Positions 10,146 to 19,071 of a stretch of 64,000 nt of DNA are shown in pieces. The DNA is from an uncultured Gammaproteobacteria bacterium (GTDB taxonomy: Bacteria; Pseudomonadota; Gammaproteobacteria; Enterobacterales; Psychrobiaceae). A program made the position numbers and the translations under genes. The DNA lies in assembly GCA_937139475.1 (NCBI GenBank), contig CAKZQF010000202.1, forward strand, positions 1 to 64,000, written 5' to 3'. The notes beneath the pieces were generated by a model. The model was not told where the DNA came from. It saw nothing but the letters and a program-made list of their open reading frames with translations, and ran no database searches. The number at the start of each line of letters is the position of its first letter. Within the stretch, counting starts at the first letter, position 1.

Positions 10146-11212
10146 ACTATTTCAGTGCCCAAGGTGTCGCTGTATTTTTGTTTAATGTCTAACACCTGGG
10201 GCAGATTTTCTATAAATACCTCGACAAGGCGTGGCTCAAACGCTTTACCGGATTCTTTTTGTAATAGCTCAATTGCCGCCTCAACAGACCATGCTTCTTT
10301 ATATGGCCGCTCAGTTGTTAAGGCATCAAATACATCAGCCACCGCCACTATTCGGCCTTCGACTGGAATAGATTCGCCACTCAGGTTATTCGGATAACCA
10401 CTGCCATCCCATTTTTCATGGTGCGTAGCAATAATGCTTCGTGCAACGTCAATAACGTTGGAATTATTGGCTTCAAGTAAGCTAAAGCCCTGCATGGAAT
10501 GAGTGTTCATTTGTACTCGTTCTTCATCTGTTAGCCGGCCAGGCTTTAACAGAATACTATCTGGAATACCGATTTTTCCAATATCGTGCAACGGCGCTGC
10601 CTTTGCGATCATCGTCACGATGGATTTAGGTAATCCTAGCCCCTGAGCAATTATCCGCGAATACTCGCCGACGCGAATAATATGTTGTCCTGTATTGTCA
10701 TCACGTAATTCCCCCGCTTTAGCCAAACAATGAATCAGTGAATCATTGGCATCTTCTAACTCTTTCGTGCGCATCTCAACCAGGTCTTCAAGCTTTTCGT
10801 TCATCATGGTTAATACTTGAAAGTGCCGATAAGATTTTAAGATATTGCGGGTACGTAGAATCACTTCTTCTTCGTTAAAAGGCTTGCTAATAAAATCATT
10901 AGCACCACGACTAAGCGCGCTGTTGCATATTTCAGGTCCTTCCTTGCCTGAAATAATTAGAATGGGTAACTGGTCTATATCATAAACCTCTCGTACCGAC
11001 TCAATAACCTCTAATCCTGACAGATAAGGCATTTCAATGTCGAGGAACAAGACACTGATATCTTCTGACTTTAATTTATCCATCACTAGACGAGGGTCAG
11101 TTATACTGAGTACTTTTGCGCTAAAGTTATCCTGCACTAGCGCGCTTAAAATCATACAATTGGTTAATGAATCATCACATACAAGTATGGTATCAGAGCT
11201 ATTTATTTCCAT
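10142..11212 (-). CDS. Response regulator with HD-GYP cyclic-di-GMP phosphodiesterase domain
   Basis: A 356-aa protein: receiver domain (about residues 8-125, phospho-acceptor Asp in VLFLDIEMP, conserved Lys in ISKPF), a short coiled linker, then an HD-GYP domain. The metal ligands and signature are intact (HDIGKIGIPD, HHEKWDGSGYP), so it should degrade c-di-GMP when phosphorylated. It is RpfG-like in layout. No sensor kinase gene is adjacent. Its leader holds a 7-bp hairpin (TAACCCC / GGGGTTA at 11247-11271), and further upstream on the same strand is the orphan terminator at 11321-11358. Confidence 0.93.
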   Translation of the reverse strand: MEINSSDTILVCDDSLTNCMILSALVQDNFSAKVLSITDPRLVMDKLKSEDISVLFLDIEMPYLSGLEVIESVREVYDIDQLPILIISGKEGPEICNSALSRGANDFISKPFNEEEVILRTRNILKSYRHFQVLTMMNEKLEDLVEMRTKELEDANDSLIHCLAKAGELRDDNTGQHIIRVGEYSRIIAQGLGLPKSIVTMIAKAAPLHDIGKIGIPDSILLKPGRLTDEERVQMNTHSMQGFSLLEANNSNVIDVARSIIATHHEKWDGSGYPNNLSGESIPVEGRIVAVADVFDALTTERPYKEAWSVEAAIELLQKESGKAFEPRLVEVFIENLPQVLDIKQKYSDTLGTEIV

Positions 11213-11320
11213 ATATTAGTAACCCGTCCGTTTAATTGTAATGGAATAACCCCACTAAGAATAAGGGGTTAATATGATTTTATAGCACATGCTTTAATAG
11301 TAGACAACTAAACGACAGGC

Positions 11321-11358
11321 AAAAAAAAACACCTAAAAAACCGCCAGGTTTTTAGGTG
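11321..11358 (-). terminator. Orphan rho-independent terminator, possible end of a small RNA or leader
   Basis: On the minus strand an inverted repeat (CACCTAAAAACC ... GGTTTTTTAGGTG, 12 pairs with one bulge, 4-nt loop) is followed by nine U residues. No minus-strand ORF lies upstream of it before asnC, which is on the other strand. Another perfect hairpin (AAATACTT-ggt-AAGTATTT, 11392-11410) lies just upstream. The pair suggests a minus-strand small RNA of roughly 100-150 nt, or an attenuated leader of the HD-GYP gene. The 311-bp stretch 11213-11523 holds no protein gene. Confidence 0.75.
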
Positions 11359-11523
11359 CCGAGTATTCAATAATAGTTGGATTGAGTCCCTAAATACTTG
11401 GTAAGTATTTTCAACCTAAATAGACAAAATAACAAGATAACCAACAAAATACTTTAAAAATAACTTTATTTAACTAACAATAACGACAATTAACTGAATA
11501 TTTTCTAATTCAACGGTAATATT

Positions 11524-11985
11524 ATGAAGAAAGATTATCAGATCGACAATTTAGACAAGAATATCCTTAATGCATTGCGAGAAAACGCACGCAGCCCTTA
11601 TGCAGAATTGGGCAAAAAGTTTACCGTCAGCCCAGCGACAATTCATGTTCGTGTCGAAAAGATGAAACAGGCAGGCATCATTAAGCGCACTAAAGTGGAA
11701 TTAAACCCAAAAGAACTTGGCTTTGATGTATGCTGCTTTATTGGAATAAACCTTAAAGCGGCCGGGGATTACAACCCGACGATTGCAAAACTCGAGCAGA
11801 TTGATGAAGTCCTTGAGGCCTATTACACTACCGGTCACTATAATATTTTTGTAAAAATTATGGCACGCTCAATTGATCACCTGCACAATGTTTTGATCAA
11901 TAAAATACAAGCTATTGAAGAAATACAATCGACAGAAACACTTATTTCATTAGATAATCCAATTAACCGGGAAGTATCGCCCTAA
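11524..11985 (+). CDS. asnC: AsnC, Lrp/AsnC-family regulator
   Basis: Asparagine-responsive transcription regulator. The 153-aa protein has an N-terminal winged helix (IDNLDKNILNALRENAR, then VSPATIHVRVEKMKQAGII) and a C-terminal RAM ligand-binding domain. It follows E. coli AsnC closely throughout, including EAYYTTGHY, VLINKIQAI and EIQSTETLI, so it is called AsnC rather than a generic Lrp. No asnA is next to it, so its target is unknown here. The AT-rich upstream region probably holds its promoter. Confidence 0.92.
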   Translation: MKKDYQIDNLDKNILNALRENARSPYAELGKKFTVSPATIHVRVEKMKQAGIIKRTKVELNPKELGFDVCCFIGINLKAAGDYNPTIAKLEQIDEVLEAYYTTGHYNIFVKIMARSIDHLHNVLINKIQAIEEIQSTETLISLDNPINREVSP

Positions 11986-12025
11986 GCTTGGAAGTTTTGC
12001 CTAATTAAAACGTTACCTTCAATAA

Positions 12026-14011
12026 ATGGACCTAACCGTGATCAGATTGATTTACCTATTGTTATTTTTTTTATGTCCGTTCTTAGCCGTTTCTCAGGAG
12101 CTAAGCCAATTCGATGTTTTTCCCGAAACCTCTCAAGGTAAATCTCAGCGCGAACAATTCTCACAAGTCATCGATAAAATAAATACTAGGCATATTCGTA
12201 ACAAAAAAGCGAAACAGCTAGCCCAGGAAATGCAAGCATTACAGAGTTACTCTCTTTACCCTTATCTCGAATATGAACTAATCAAGCACCAAATAGCACA
12301 GCGCCCGCTCAAGCAAATCACTGCTTTTATCGATAAATATGAGCAATTACCTTTTATTCCTTCTTTACGCCGTATTGCCATAAGCGCCAAATACAATAAA
12401 CGCCAATGGCATGATGTTATCTCATTGCACAAAGAGGGTAACAGCTTTAAATACCAATGCATGTATTTGCGCTCACTAATAAAAACAGGCCAAACCAAGT
12501 TAGCACTCTCGAAAGTAGAAAAGGTGTGGCTCAATGGGCAATCATTGCCAAAAAACTGTGATCCGGTTTTGATGACATGGAGCAAGTCAGGCAAAAAAAC
12601 CAATAAATTAATCAAACAGCGAATTGAGCTGGCTTTCAAACAACGTAACAGCAAGTTGGCAAAATACCTGGCCAAGTCCCTCGATAAAGCAAGCCGCAAG
12701 GAATTTAAATACTGGCATGCACTTTATCGCCAGCCTAGAAAAGCCACCCAAATGGCGTATTGGAAAAAACGCGGCCATACGGCAAATACCATGATGTATA
12801 TCGCTTTAGAGCGATTGATCTACCAACAACCCAAGCTCGCTGCCACCCTATTAAATAGGATTGAAAAACATCAAGGTTTTACAGCGACTCAGCGTAGTAA
12901 GTTAATCAATAAATTGGCGCTGCGTATTATTACCAAAGATCATGTTAATGACTCGCTTAAACCTTGGCTTAACCGGTTGGACTGGCAACACTTAAACAAA
13001 TCAGCGCGTTCACAAATACTTCGCCATCTCGTCGGACTAAGTGAATGGCAATTGATTGAGTCTTTATACCCCGCTGCTCGGGGAGCGAATCCCCTACCAT
13101 TGGAGTGGCAATATTGGCATGCCATTGCATTGTCAAAGCTTGGCAAACATCAACAATCAAAGCAACGCTTGCAAACAATCGCTAAAAAGCGGCGTTATTA
13201 TGGTTTTCTAGCCAGTGATAGGTTGAATCTGCCTTATAGTTTGAATCATCAAACGTTGCCATTGGATAAGCCTCAAATAAAGCAACTACTGAAGAATCAG
13301 TATCTTATGCGTGCTTATCAATTATATAAGCTTAACCGTACCATAGAAGCACAACGTGAATGGTACTACTTAGTTAAAAAGCTAAATGAAAGCCAACGAG
13401 TCAGCGCAGCGCAAATAGCTCATCGTTGGGGCTGGCACGATCGCGCAATCATTACGTTAACAATGACAGAGCAAAAGAATGATCTGGCGCTACGTTTCCC
13501 GACACCTCACATTAAACTATTCGATAAAGAAGCAAAATATAATGAGTTAGATTTGAGCTGGCCATTGGCTATCGCAAGGCAAGAGAGCGCTTTTATGCCT
13601 AGAGCAAGCTCAGCGGTAGGCGCTAGAGGGTTAATGCAGCTGATGCCTGGCACCGCAAAGCAGCAGGCCCAAAAAACACACGTGTTATATCATCGCAGAT
13701 CCCAACTGTATAAGCCCGAATTCAATATAAAATTAGGGACCGGCTATTTGGAAAATATGCTAGAAAAGTTTGATAATAACTTAGCCGTTGCTGCGGCGGC
13801 CTATAATGCCGGACCACATCGGGTTAAGCATTGGGTCAAGAGACAGCTTCCGCAAGCACAGTGGATTGAAACCATACCCTATCGTGAAACAAGAGAGTAC
13901 GTTAAAAATGTGTTGGCTTACAGCGTCATATACCAGCAGCGCCTGGCACAGTCAGCAAAGCTGCCTAGCGTAGCCATTGTGCCCCAGCGGATGAGTATTA
14001 ACGCCAACTAA
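12026..14011 (+). CDS. slt: Soluble lytic murein transglycosylase
   Basis: Periplasmic enzyme that cleaves the MurNAc-GlcNAc bond with formation of 1,6-anhydro ends. The 661-aa protein has a signal peptide (MDLTVIRLIYLLLFFLCPFLAVS), a long alpha-superhelical doughnut domain (about residues 30-470), a linker, and the SLT catalytic domain. The catalytic Glu is in ARQESAFMPRASS; GARGLMQLMPGTA and AAAAYNAGPHRV are the other family motifs. Length fits Slt70. A GTG 12 bp inside the ORF is a possible alternative start; the ATG gives the better signal peptide. Confidence 0.95.
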   Translation: MDLTVIRLIYLLLFFLCPFLAVSQELSQFDVFPETSQGKSQREQFSQVIDKINTRHIRNKKAKQLAQEMQALQSYSLYPYLEYELIKHQIAQRPLKQITAFIDKYEQLPFIPSLRRIAISAKYNKRQWHDVISLHKEGNSFKYQCMYLRSLIKTGQTKLALSKVEKVWLNGQSLPKNCDPVLMTWSKSGKKTNKLIKQRIELAFKQRNSKLAKYLAKSLDKASRKEFKYWHALYRQPRKATQMAYWKKRGHTANTMMYIALERLIYQQPKLAATLLNRIEKHQGFTATQRSKLINKLALRIITKDHVNDSLKPWLNRLDWQHLNKSARSQILRHLVGLSEWQLIESLYPAARGANPLPLEWQYWHAIALSKLGKHQQSKQRLQTIAKKRRYYGFLASDRLNLPYSLNHQTLPLDKPQIKQLLKNQYLMRAYQLYKLNRTIEAQREWYYLVKKLNESQRVSAAQIAHRWGWHDRAIITLTMTEQKNDLALRFPTPHIKLFDKEAKYNELDLSWPLAIARQESAFMPRASSAVGARGLMQLMPGTAKQQAQKTHVLYHRRSQLYKPEFNIKLGTGYLENMLEKFDNNLAVAAAAYNAGPHRVKHWVKRQLPQAQWIETIPYRETREYVKNVLAYSVIYQQRLAQSAKLPSVAIVPQRMSINAN

Positions 14012-14013
14012 GC

Positions 14014-15663
14014 TTAAGCGATTTCGGTGACTAATGCCTTTAGCTTATCAATATATCGATTGGCTTCAGGCTCGTTGGCTAGCATTGCTTGTTCTGTAAG
14101 AATATCTTCGAGAATTTGCATCGAGGTTAGTGGGTTTGCCAACACCACTCTAAATACAACAATCGCTTGCTGTTGATAACAGGAAGGAGTTAATTGCGTT
14201 CGTGAAACAAAGGCTTTGCCTCGTCCCCGTTGAACCTTTTGTAAATACTTTGTATAGCGATTAAGCACTTCATTTATCGCGTGTACCTTTTCAGGCTCTG
14301 CCTGAGCCAAATGTGGCTTAAGCCAATTTGGGCAATACCGGTAAGTTAAAATATTTAACGTAGGTTCACTACACAATTCAAAGTCAGGGTGCTGTTTAAT
14401 CAATTGGGCAAACTGGCAAGTCTTATCAATCCCCTGGTCTATCAGCAGCTCATACCCCTGTTCACCCAAAATACGCAAGCCAGAGTGTACCAACATCGCC
14501 ATGCCCGGACGAGAGCCCTCCAGAGTTTTACTGCCCAAGTCTTTTGACCCTTTACGAATGATATAGTTGGCATGATGTTCGATAGAGTGTAATGCGCTCG
14601 GATCTTTAAAGACAACCAATCCAGCTCCCATAGGGATATATAGCTGCTTATGGGCATCAATTGTGACGGAGTCAGCTCGCTCGATTCCTTTCAATAAAGG
14701 CCCGTACTTTTTCGAAAATAACGTTGGCGCTCCCCACGCTCCATCAACGTGAAAGTGACAATCATTGGCAACTGCAATATCAGCCATTTCATCGAGTGGG
14801 TCAACACTGCCCGTTTCGGTTGTACCCGCGATACCGACAATTGCCATGATCTTAATTTTAGCGTGCTTTAGCTCATCACACTTTTCTCTAAGTGCCTTGA
14901 TTGAGATACGATTATCATCATCTGTTGCAATCGAGATAATATTATTGGCACCTAGACCTAATATGTCTGCGGTTTTCTTAAGGGAGTAATGACCGCGTTC
15001 GCTGACTAATATTGCGGCGCCACGAAAACCATGGTGCACCAACCCGGCGGCTAACCCTTCCTGATGGATACCTGCAAAGTGTTCGCTAGCTTTAAACATA
15101 TTATTTCGAGCAACCCACAATGCCGTTATGTTTGCGACCGTGCCGCCAGAACAAAAAGCACCGAGCCCATAATGCTGGTCATGTAAATAGGTTTGATAAA
15201 AGCTATCACTTCCTTTGTAAACCAAGCGGTGAAGCATGCCGGTGACTTGTCGTTCTAGCGGGGTAAAGGATTTCGAGGTTTCTGTTTTTACCAGATTTTG
15301 ATTGAGCGCAATCATAATCTTGGATAATGGCAACATAAAATACGGTAAGGCAGACGTCATGTGGCCGACAAAGCTTGGCGAGGCGGTATGAACAGAATGG
15401 GAAACTAATTTATCAAGCAAGAAATCAGCCTGTTCAGAAACAAAAATCGGCTGCTTGGGAATACTCGCATCAGAAAAATCTAGCTCAACATCAGTTAAAT
15501 CTTTTTCAACAGCCACAATATGGGACTGTAAAAACCCTTCTAGATTCTCCGATATTTCACGTTCAATGCGGCCAAGTGTAGAGTTTTGTTCTTCTGGAAT
15601 AGTGAATACGCGATGTAAGCTTTCTAAGCTTGCATCTGCTTTACGCGATAAGTTACACATCAA
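14014..15663 (-). CDS. panP: PLP-dependent aspartate 1-decarboxylase PanP (glutamate decarboxylase fold)
   Basis: Probably makes beta-alanine from aspartate for pantothenate synthesis, replacing the pyruvoyl enzyme PanD. The 549-aa group II decarboxylase has the PLP lysine in VTIDAHKQLYIPMGAG, the substrate/PLP region FCSGGTVANITALW and FHVDGAWGAP. Length and N-terminus (RKADASLESLHRVF) match the PanP family of Vibrio and Alteromonadales as I recall it. An AGGA precedes the ATG pair. Glutamate decarboxylase is the alternative, but those proteins lack this N-terminal segment. Convergent with slt (2 bp apart). Confidence 0.88.
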   Translation of the reverse strand: MMCNLSRKADASLESLHRVFTIPEEQNSTLGRIEREISENLEGFLQSHIVAVEKDLTDVELDFSDASIPKQPIFVSEQADFLLDKLVSHSVHTASPSFVGHMTSALPYFMLPLSKIMIALNQNLVKTETSKSFTPLERQVTGMLHRLVYKGSDSFYQTYLHDQHYGLGAFCSGGTVANITALWVARNNMFKASEHFAGIHQEGLAAGLVHHGFRGAAILVSERGHYSLKKTADILGLGANNIISIATDDDNRISIKALREKCDELKHAKIKIMAIVGIAGTTETGSVDPLDEMADIAVANDCHFHVDGAWGAPTLFSKKYGPLLKGIERADSVTIDAHKQLYIPMGAGLVVFKDPSALHSIEHHANYIIRKGSKDLGSKTLEGSRPGMAMLVHSGLRILGEQGYELLIDQGIDKTCQFAQLIKQHPDFELCSEPTLNILTYRYCPNWLKPHLAQAEPEKVHAINEVLNRYTKYLQKVQRGRGKAFVSRTQLTPSCYQQQAIVVFRVVLANPLTSMQILEDILTEQAMLANEPEANRYIDKLKALVTEIA

Positions 15664-15886
15664 AAAGTCCTATACATTTATATATCCGCATTAAAAACAC
15701 CGCCAAATTTACCGTCGGGGCTGTTCGGTAATTTATCAAGTGGCCGCATAATTTACCATCATGACTATGCAGATTCTAGCATTTCGCTATTTGTGATGTT
15801 TTTTTGACAAATAACTAACCAAATAGAACCGCGTCAACTAAAATAAATAAAGGTAACTTAGGGCCCTCTAGGGCAGTAAACAAGAA

Positions 15887-16219
15887 ATGAATAAACGTAG
15901 TAACGAACGTTTTGGTGTACGAGTTCAGGTCAATCGACAGGATGGCGTAGAAGCTGTCATCTATGCAGAGCAAGCTTTTCCAGATTTCAGTGACAATTAT
16001 GAAATAAATCTAGGTGGGATTAAGTTTAGTGCCAACAGCCATTGCCGTGTTGGAGAAAAGGTAACTACCTCTATTTTCGGCCGTCAGGGCAGAAAGGTCC
16101 ATATAAAAGGAACAGTACTCGAATCTGAAAATAGCACAGTTACCATTCGCTTTGAGCCGCTTAGTGATGCACAACAAAAAGATCTTTCAAAGATATTAGA
16201 ATTACAGCAAGCACTTTAG
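15887..16219 (+). CDS. PilZ-domain protein, partly degenerate
   Basis: A 110-aa single-domain protein. The PilZ family binds c-di-GMP through RxxxR and a D/NxSxxG motif. Here RFGVR near the N-terminus fits the first motif, but the second reads EINLGG, with Glu and Asn in place of Asp/Asn and Ser, so binding may be weakened. It stands alone between divergent panP and convergent pgi. The HD-GYP protein at 10142-11212 is the nearest c-di-GMP gene. A 30-bp inverted repeat overlaps its stop codon. Confidence 0.75.
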   Translation: MNKRSNERFGVRVQVNRQDGVEAVIYAEQAFPDFSDNYEINLGGIKFSANSHCRVGEKVTTSIFGRQGRKVHIKGTVLESENSTVTIRFEPLSDAQQKDLSKILELQQAL

Positions 16220-16231
16220 TGCCTGCTGTAA
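16202..16231. repeat. 14-bp-arm inverted repeat over the PilZ gene stop codon
   Basis: TTACAGCAAGCACT, a 2-nt loop, then AGTGCCTGCTGTAA: 13 of 14 pairs match. It covers the last codons and TAG of the PilZ gene and lies just past the end of pgi. There is no U-run, so it may act as an RNA-stabilising 3' hairpin or weak terminator for either convergent gene. Confidence 0.6.
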
Positions 16232-16245
16232 ACTGTGGCCTTGGG

Positions 16246-17895
16246 CTATTTGTTATAGCGCATTTGCTTATAGTAATTGATAAGGTTGGTGGTTGATGAA
16301 TCATGCTCACCGACAGTTCCACCTTCAGCTAATTCAGTTTGAATCTTAGCCGCTAGCCCTTTACCAAGTTCAACTCCCCACTGGTCAAATGAACAGATTT
16401 GTAAAATGATCCCTTGGACAAAAATCTTATTTTCATACAATGCAATTAAACCACCAAGACTATGAGGATCAATACGATCAAGCAAGATAGTGTTAGTTGG
16501 TCGGTTACCCTGATGTACTTTATGCGGTGCTAACTGATCGATATAAGCAGGTGTGCGACCTTTAGCTTTAAGATCTTCACGCACTTGGCTTTCATTCACA
16601 CCACTCATTAACGCTTCAGTCTGAGCGAAGAAGTTACTCATCAAGGTTTCATGATGCCCTTTCACTGGTGTTGAGCTTTCAATAGAACCAATAAAGTCGG
16701 CAGGGATAATGTTTTTACTTTGATGCAGATACTGATAAAACGCATGTTGGCCATTAATGCCCACGCCTCCCCAAATTGAAGGGACTGTTTGGTAACTGAT
16801 CTCTTCCCCCATCCAGTTAACTGATTTACCATTGGATTCCATCTCTGCTTGCTGCAAGTAAGCAGCCAGCATATGCAATGTTTGGTCATAAGGCAGAATC
16901 GCTTGCGACTGAGATCCTAAAAATGTCGTATTCCACAGGCTTAGTAGTGCCAGAATAGCAGGGGCATTTTGCTCCAGTGGCGTTTCCACAAAGTGACGAT
17001 CCATTTGATGCGCCCCTTCAAGCAAGGCCATAAATTTCTCAAAGCCCATATCAAGTGCAATTGGTAGTCCGATTGCCGACCAAAGCGAGAAGCGACCGCC
17101 AACCCAATCCCACATAGAGAAAATGTTGTCAGCACCAATGCCAAACTCTGTTGCGTTTTTAAGGTTTGATGTTACTGCGACAAAATGGTGCTGTACCGCA
17201 TCATCATCAAACGATGCAGATGTTAGCCAGCTTTTTGCAGTTTTCGCATTAGTAATAGTTTCAGTGGTGGTAAATGTTTTAGAAGACACCACAAATAACA
17301 CGCTAGCAGGATCTAATGGGCGTAGCACTTCTGCTATTTGTGCACCATCTACATTAGATACATAATGAACATTTACACTGTTATCGCTATGATTTTTTAG
17401 CGCTTCGGTCACCATTTGTGGACCAAGATTTGAACCACCAACACCAATGTTGACGATGTCAGTAATACGCTTACCTGAGTACCCTTTCCAATCACCCTGA
17501 CGCACTTTACGTACGAACGATTCCATTTTCTTCAGTTCTAAATCGATCGTTTCAGTGATATTTTCGCCATCAAGAATTAATGCTTTACCGCTTCGGTCAC
17601 GCAAAGCAGTATGCAATACAGCTCTGTTTTCCGTAAGGTTTATTTTTTCACCACTGAACATTTTGTCACGCCACTGCTCAATCTCGCAGTCTTTGGCTAA
17701 CTTAATCAAACCAGCCATTGTTTCGCTGGTAACGAGGTTTTTAGAGTAATCAAGTAATAGATGGGGAAGCTTGATAGTGAATTTGTCAAAACGCTGCTCA
17801 TCACTCGCAAATAATTGATTTAGATGTTGCTGTTTCATTTCCTGAGCATGTTCTACTAGAAACTGCCAACTTGGTAACTCTTGACGATTGTTCAT
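16246..17895 (-). CDS. pgi: Glucose-6-phosphate isomerase
   Basis: Cytosolic glycolytic enzyme interconverting glucose-6-phosphate and fructose-6-phosphate. The 549-aa protein has the family motifs VNIGVGGSNLGPQMV, SSKTFTTTETITNA, and the C-terminal DQWGVELGK signature. Length equals that of E. coli Pgi (549 aa). It is a single-gene unit; the 282 bp between it and cobC are AT-rich and probably hold both divergent promoters, with no specific site recognised. Confidence 0.98.
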   Translation of the reverse strand: MNNRQELPSWQFLVEHAQEMKQQHLNQLFASDEQRFDKFTIKLPHLLLDYSKNLVTSETMAGLIKLAKDCEIEQWRDKMFSGEKINLTENRAVLHTALRDRSGKALILDGENITETIDLELKKMESFVRKVRQGDWKGYSGKRITDIVNIGVGGSNLGPQMVTEALKNHSDNSVNVHYVSNVDGAQIAEVLRPLDPASVLFVVSSKTFTTTETITNAKTAKSWLTSASFDDDAVQHHFVAVTSNLKNATEFGIGADNIFSMWDWVGGRFSLWSAIGLPIALDMGFEKFMALLEGAHQMDRHFVETPLEQNAPAILALLSLWNTTFLGSQSQAILPYDQTLHMLAAYLQQAEMESNGKSVNWMGEEISYQTVPSIWGGVGINGQHAFYQYLHQSKNIIPADFIGSIESSTPVKGHHETLMSNFFAQTEALMSGVNESQVREDLKAKGRTPAYIDQLAPHKVHQGNRPTNTILLDRIDPHSLGGLIALYENKIFVQGIILQICSFDQWGVELGKGLAAKIQTELAEGGTVGEHDSSTTNLINYYKQMRYNK

Positions 17896-18177
17896 GTTTT
17901 TACCTTTTTAGAGCGGTATGAATAAAGAATTCCCAATCCCATCATCGACTAAAAAGATCGATTATCGTTTGAGAACGTTAGGCCACTTTTTTTTCTATAA
18001 ATGCAGAAATAAGAATTTATACCAACTAAAGAGTAACTTAAGATAATTGATACTTAGCGCTAATAATATATTGTTATTTTTATCTGACTATTATGGTAAA
18101 TTTACAACGAAATTTCTAGCAAAAATACGTTTATTTGTGTAATAAATTTACAAATTTGATATTCCGGTTAATTATAA

Positions 18178-18777
18178 ATGACTAAATTTCGCCTCACTTT
18201 ATTGCGCCACGGAGAAACAACCAAGCCAAAAAACCTTAATGGATCAACCGATATAGCACTGTCAGAAAGAGGTTACCAACAGATGGTAACTGCGACTGCC
18301 TCGGCTTCCAGTTTTGATCTAATTACTACATCACCGATGATTCGTTGCCATCATTTCGCCAAGGAATACGCAAAACGAAATCAATTACCCCTCAACATAA
18401 ACCAGCAACTTAGAGAGATATGCTTTGGCGATTGGGATGGAGAAGCCATGACAACGCTTTATCAAAACTATCCTCAGCAACTTGATAAATTTTGGAAAAC
18501 ACCGTGGCAGTTCACCCCACCAAATGGCGAAGCCATGGCCGCATTTAGCCAGCGTATCGATGAGGTTTGGGAGCAGCTCATCGCTCAGCGAAAGCATACA
18601 CTCGTGGTCTGCCATAGCGGTATTATTCGATACCTAATGGCCAAAGTATTGGGCATGCCAATTCCGGGGAATCAACACCTCATTGCATTGGACATCGGTT
18701 TTGCCGCCAAAGTAGAGATAGACATTGTGATAGAAGATAACGGCAAAGTCTGGCAAACCCTGCGCTGGCCAAGCTAA
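18178..18777 (+). CDS. cobC: Histidine phosphatase, CobC-type alpha-ribazole phosphatase
   Basis: Removes the phosphate from alpha-ribazole-5'-phosphate or adenosylcobalamin-5'-phosphate in late B12 assembly. The 199-aa histidine phosphatase has the LLRHGET catalytic motif and the second His in VCHSGIIRYLM. The general fold is sure; the CobC role is inferred because it is followed 18 bp later by a cobalamin riboswitch and cobT/cobS. It lies before the riboswitch, so unlike the rest of the cluster it would not be regulated by it. Confidence 0.82.
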   Translation: MTKFRLTLLRHGETTKPKNLNGSTDIALSERGYQQMVTATASASSFDLITTSPMIRCHHFAKEYAKRNQLPLNINQQLREICFGDWDGEAMTTLYQNYPQQLDKFWKTPWQFTPPNGEAMAAFSQRIDEVWEQLIAQRKHTLVVCHSGIIRYLMAKVLGMPIPGNQHLIALDIGFAAKVEIDIVIEDNGKVWQTLRWPS

Positions 18778-18795
18778 GGAATTATCAAGAAAGGG

Positions 18796-18939
18796 TTGAT
18801 CGACGCCAAAAAACACTGATAATGGTGCCATACTATTGGTTAGGGAACATGATGCAAATTCATGGCTGTACCCGCAACTGTAAGTCATTGTAATTGAAAC
18901 AATGATAAGCCAGATACCTGCCAGCAATAATACGATCAA
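18796..18939 (+). promoter_or_regulatory. Cobalamin (B12) riboswitch
   Basis: The conserved core is present in order: GGTGCC (from 18823), AGGGAAC, GCTGTACCCGCAACTGTAAG (the B12-box region) and AAGCCAGATACCTGCC. A closing P1 helix is formed by TTGATCG (18796-18802) and CGATCAA (18933-18939). It lies upstream of btuD, so the transport and salvage genes should be shut off by coenzyme B12. No rho-independent terminator was seen after it. A hairpin CATGGG-atttc-CCCATG around the btuD start codon and a CCTCCTCC tract just before suggest control at translation start. A minus-strand ORF overlapping this region is a shadow. Confidence 0.93.
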
Positions 18940-19071
18940 TTCAACCAAGCGGAGTACTTGCGTTAGTTTACGAGCAGAAATAGCACTTTCTGGCGTGTTG
19001 ACTGCGTGCAAATGATTTTATGCACCGAGAATATAATACCCCTCCTCCAACTTTTTACATGGGATTTCCCC

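Noticed and set aside
11213..11470. c-di-GMP (GEMM) riboswitch in front of the HD-GYP gene
   Set aside because: The conserved GEMM segments were not found in the minus-strand leader.
18017..18037. TATACCAACTAAAGAGTAAC, resembling an end of the palindromic elements
   Set aside because: No matching inverted end nearby and the tip differs (TACCAAC for TACCAAT).
18634..19011. 125-codon minus-strand ORF with a hydrophobic stretch
   Set aside because: It overlaps the cobC gene end and the whole cobalamin riboswitch on the other strand; no ribosome binding site or family resemblance.
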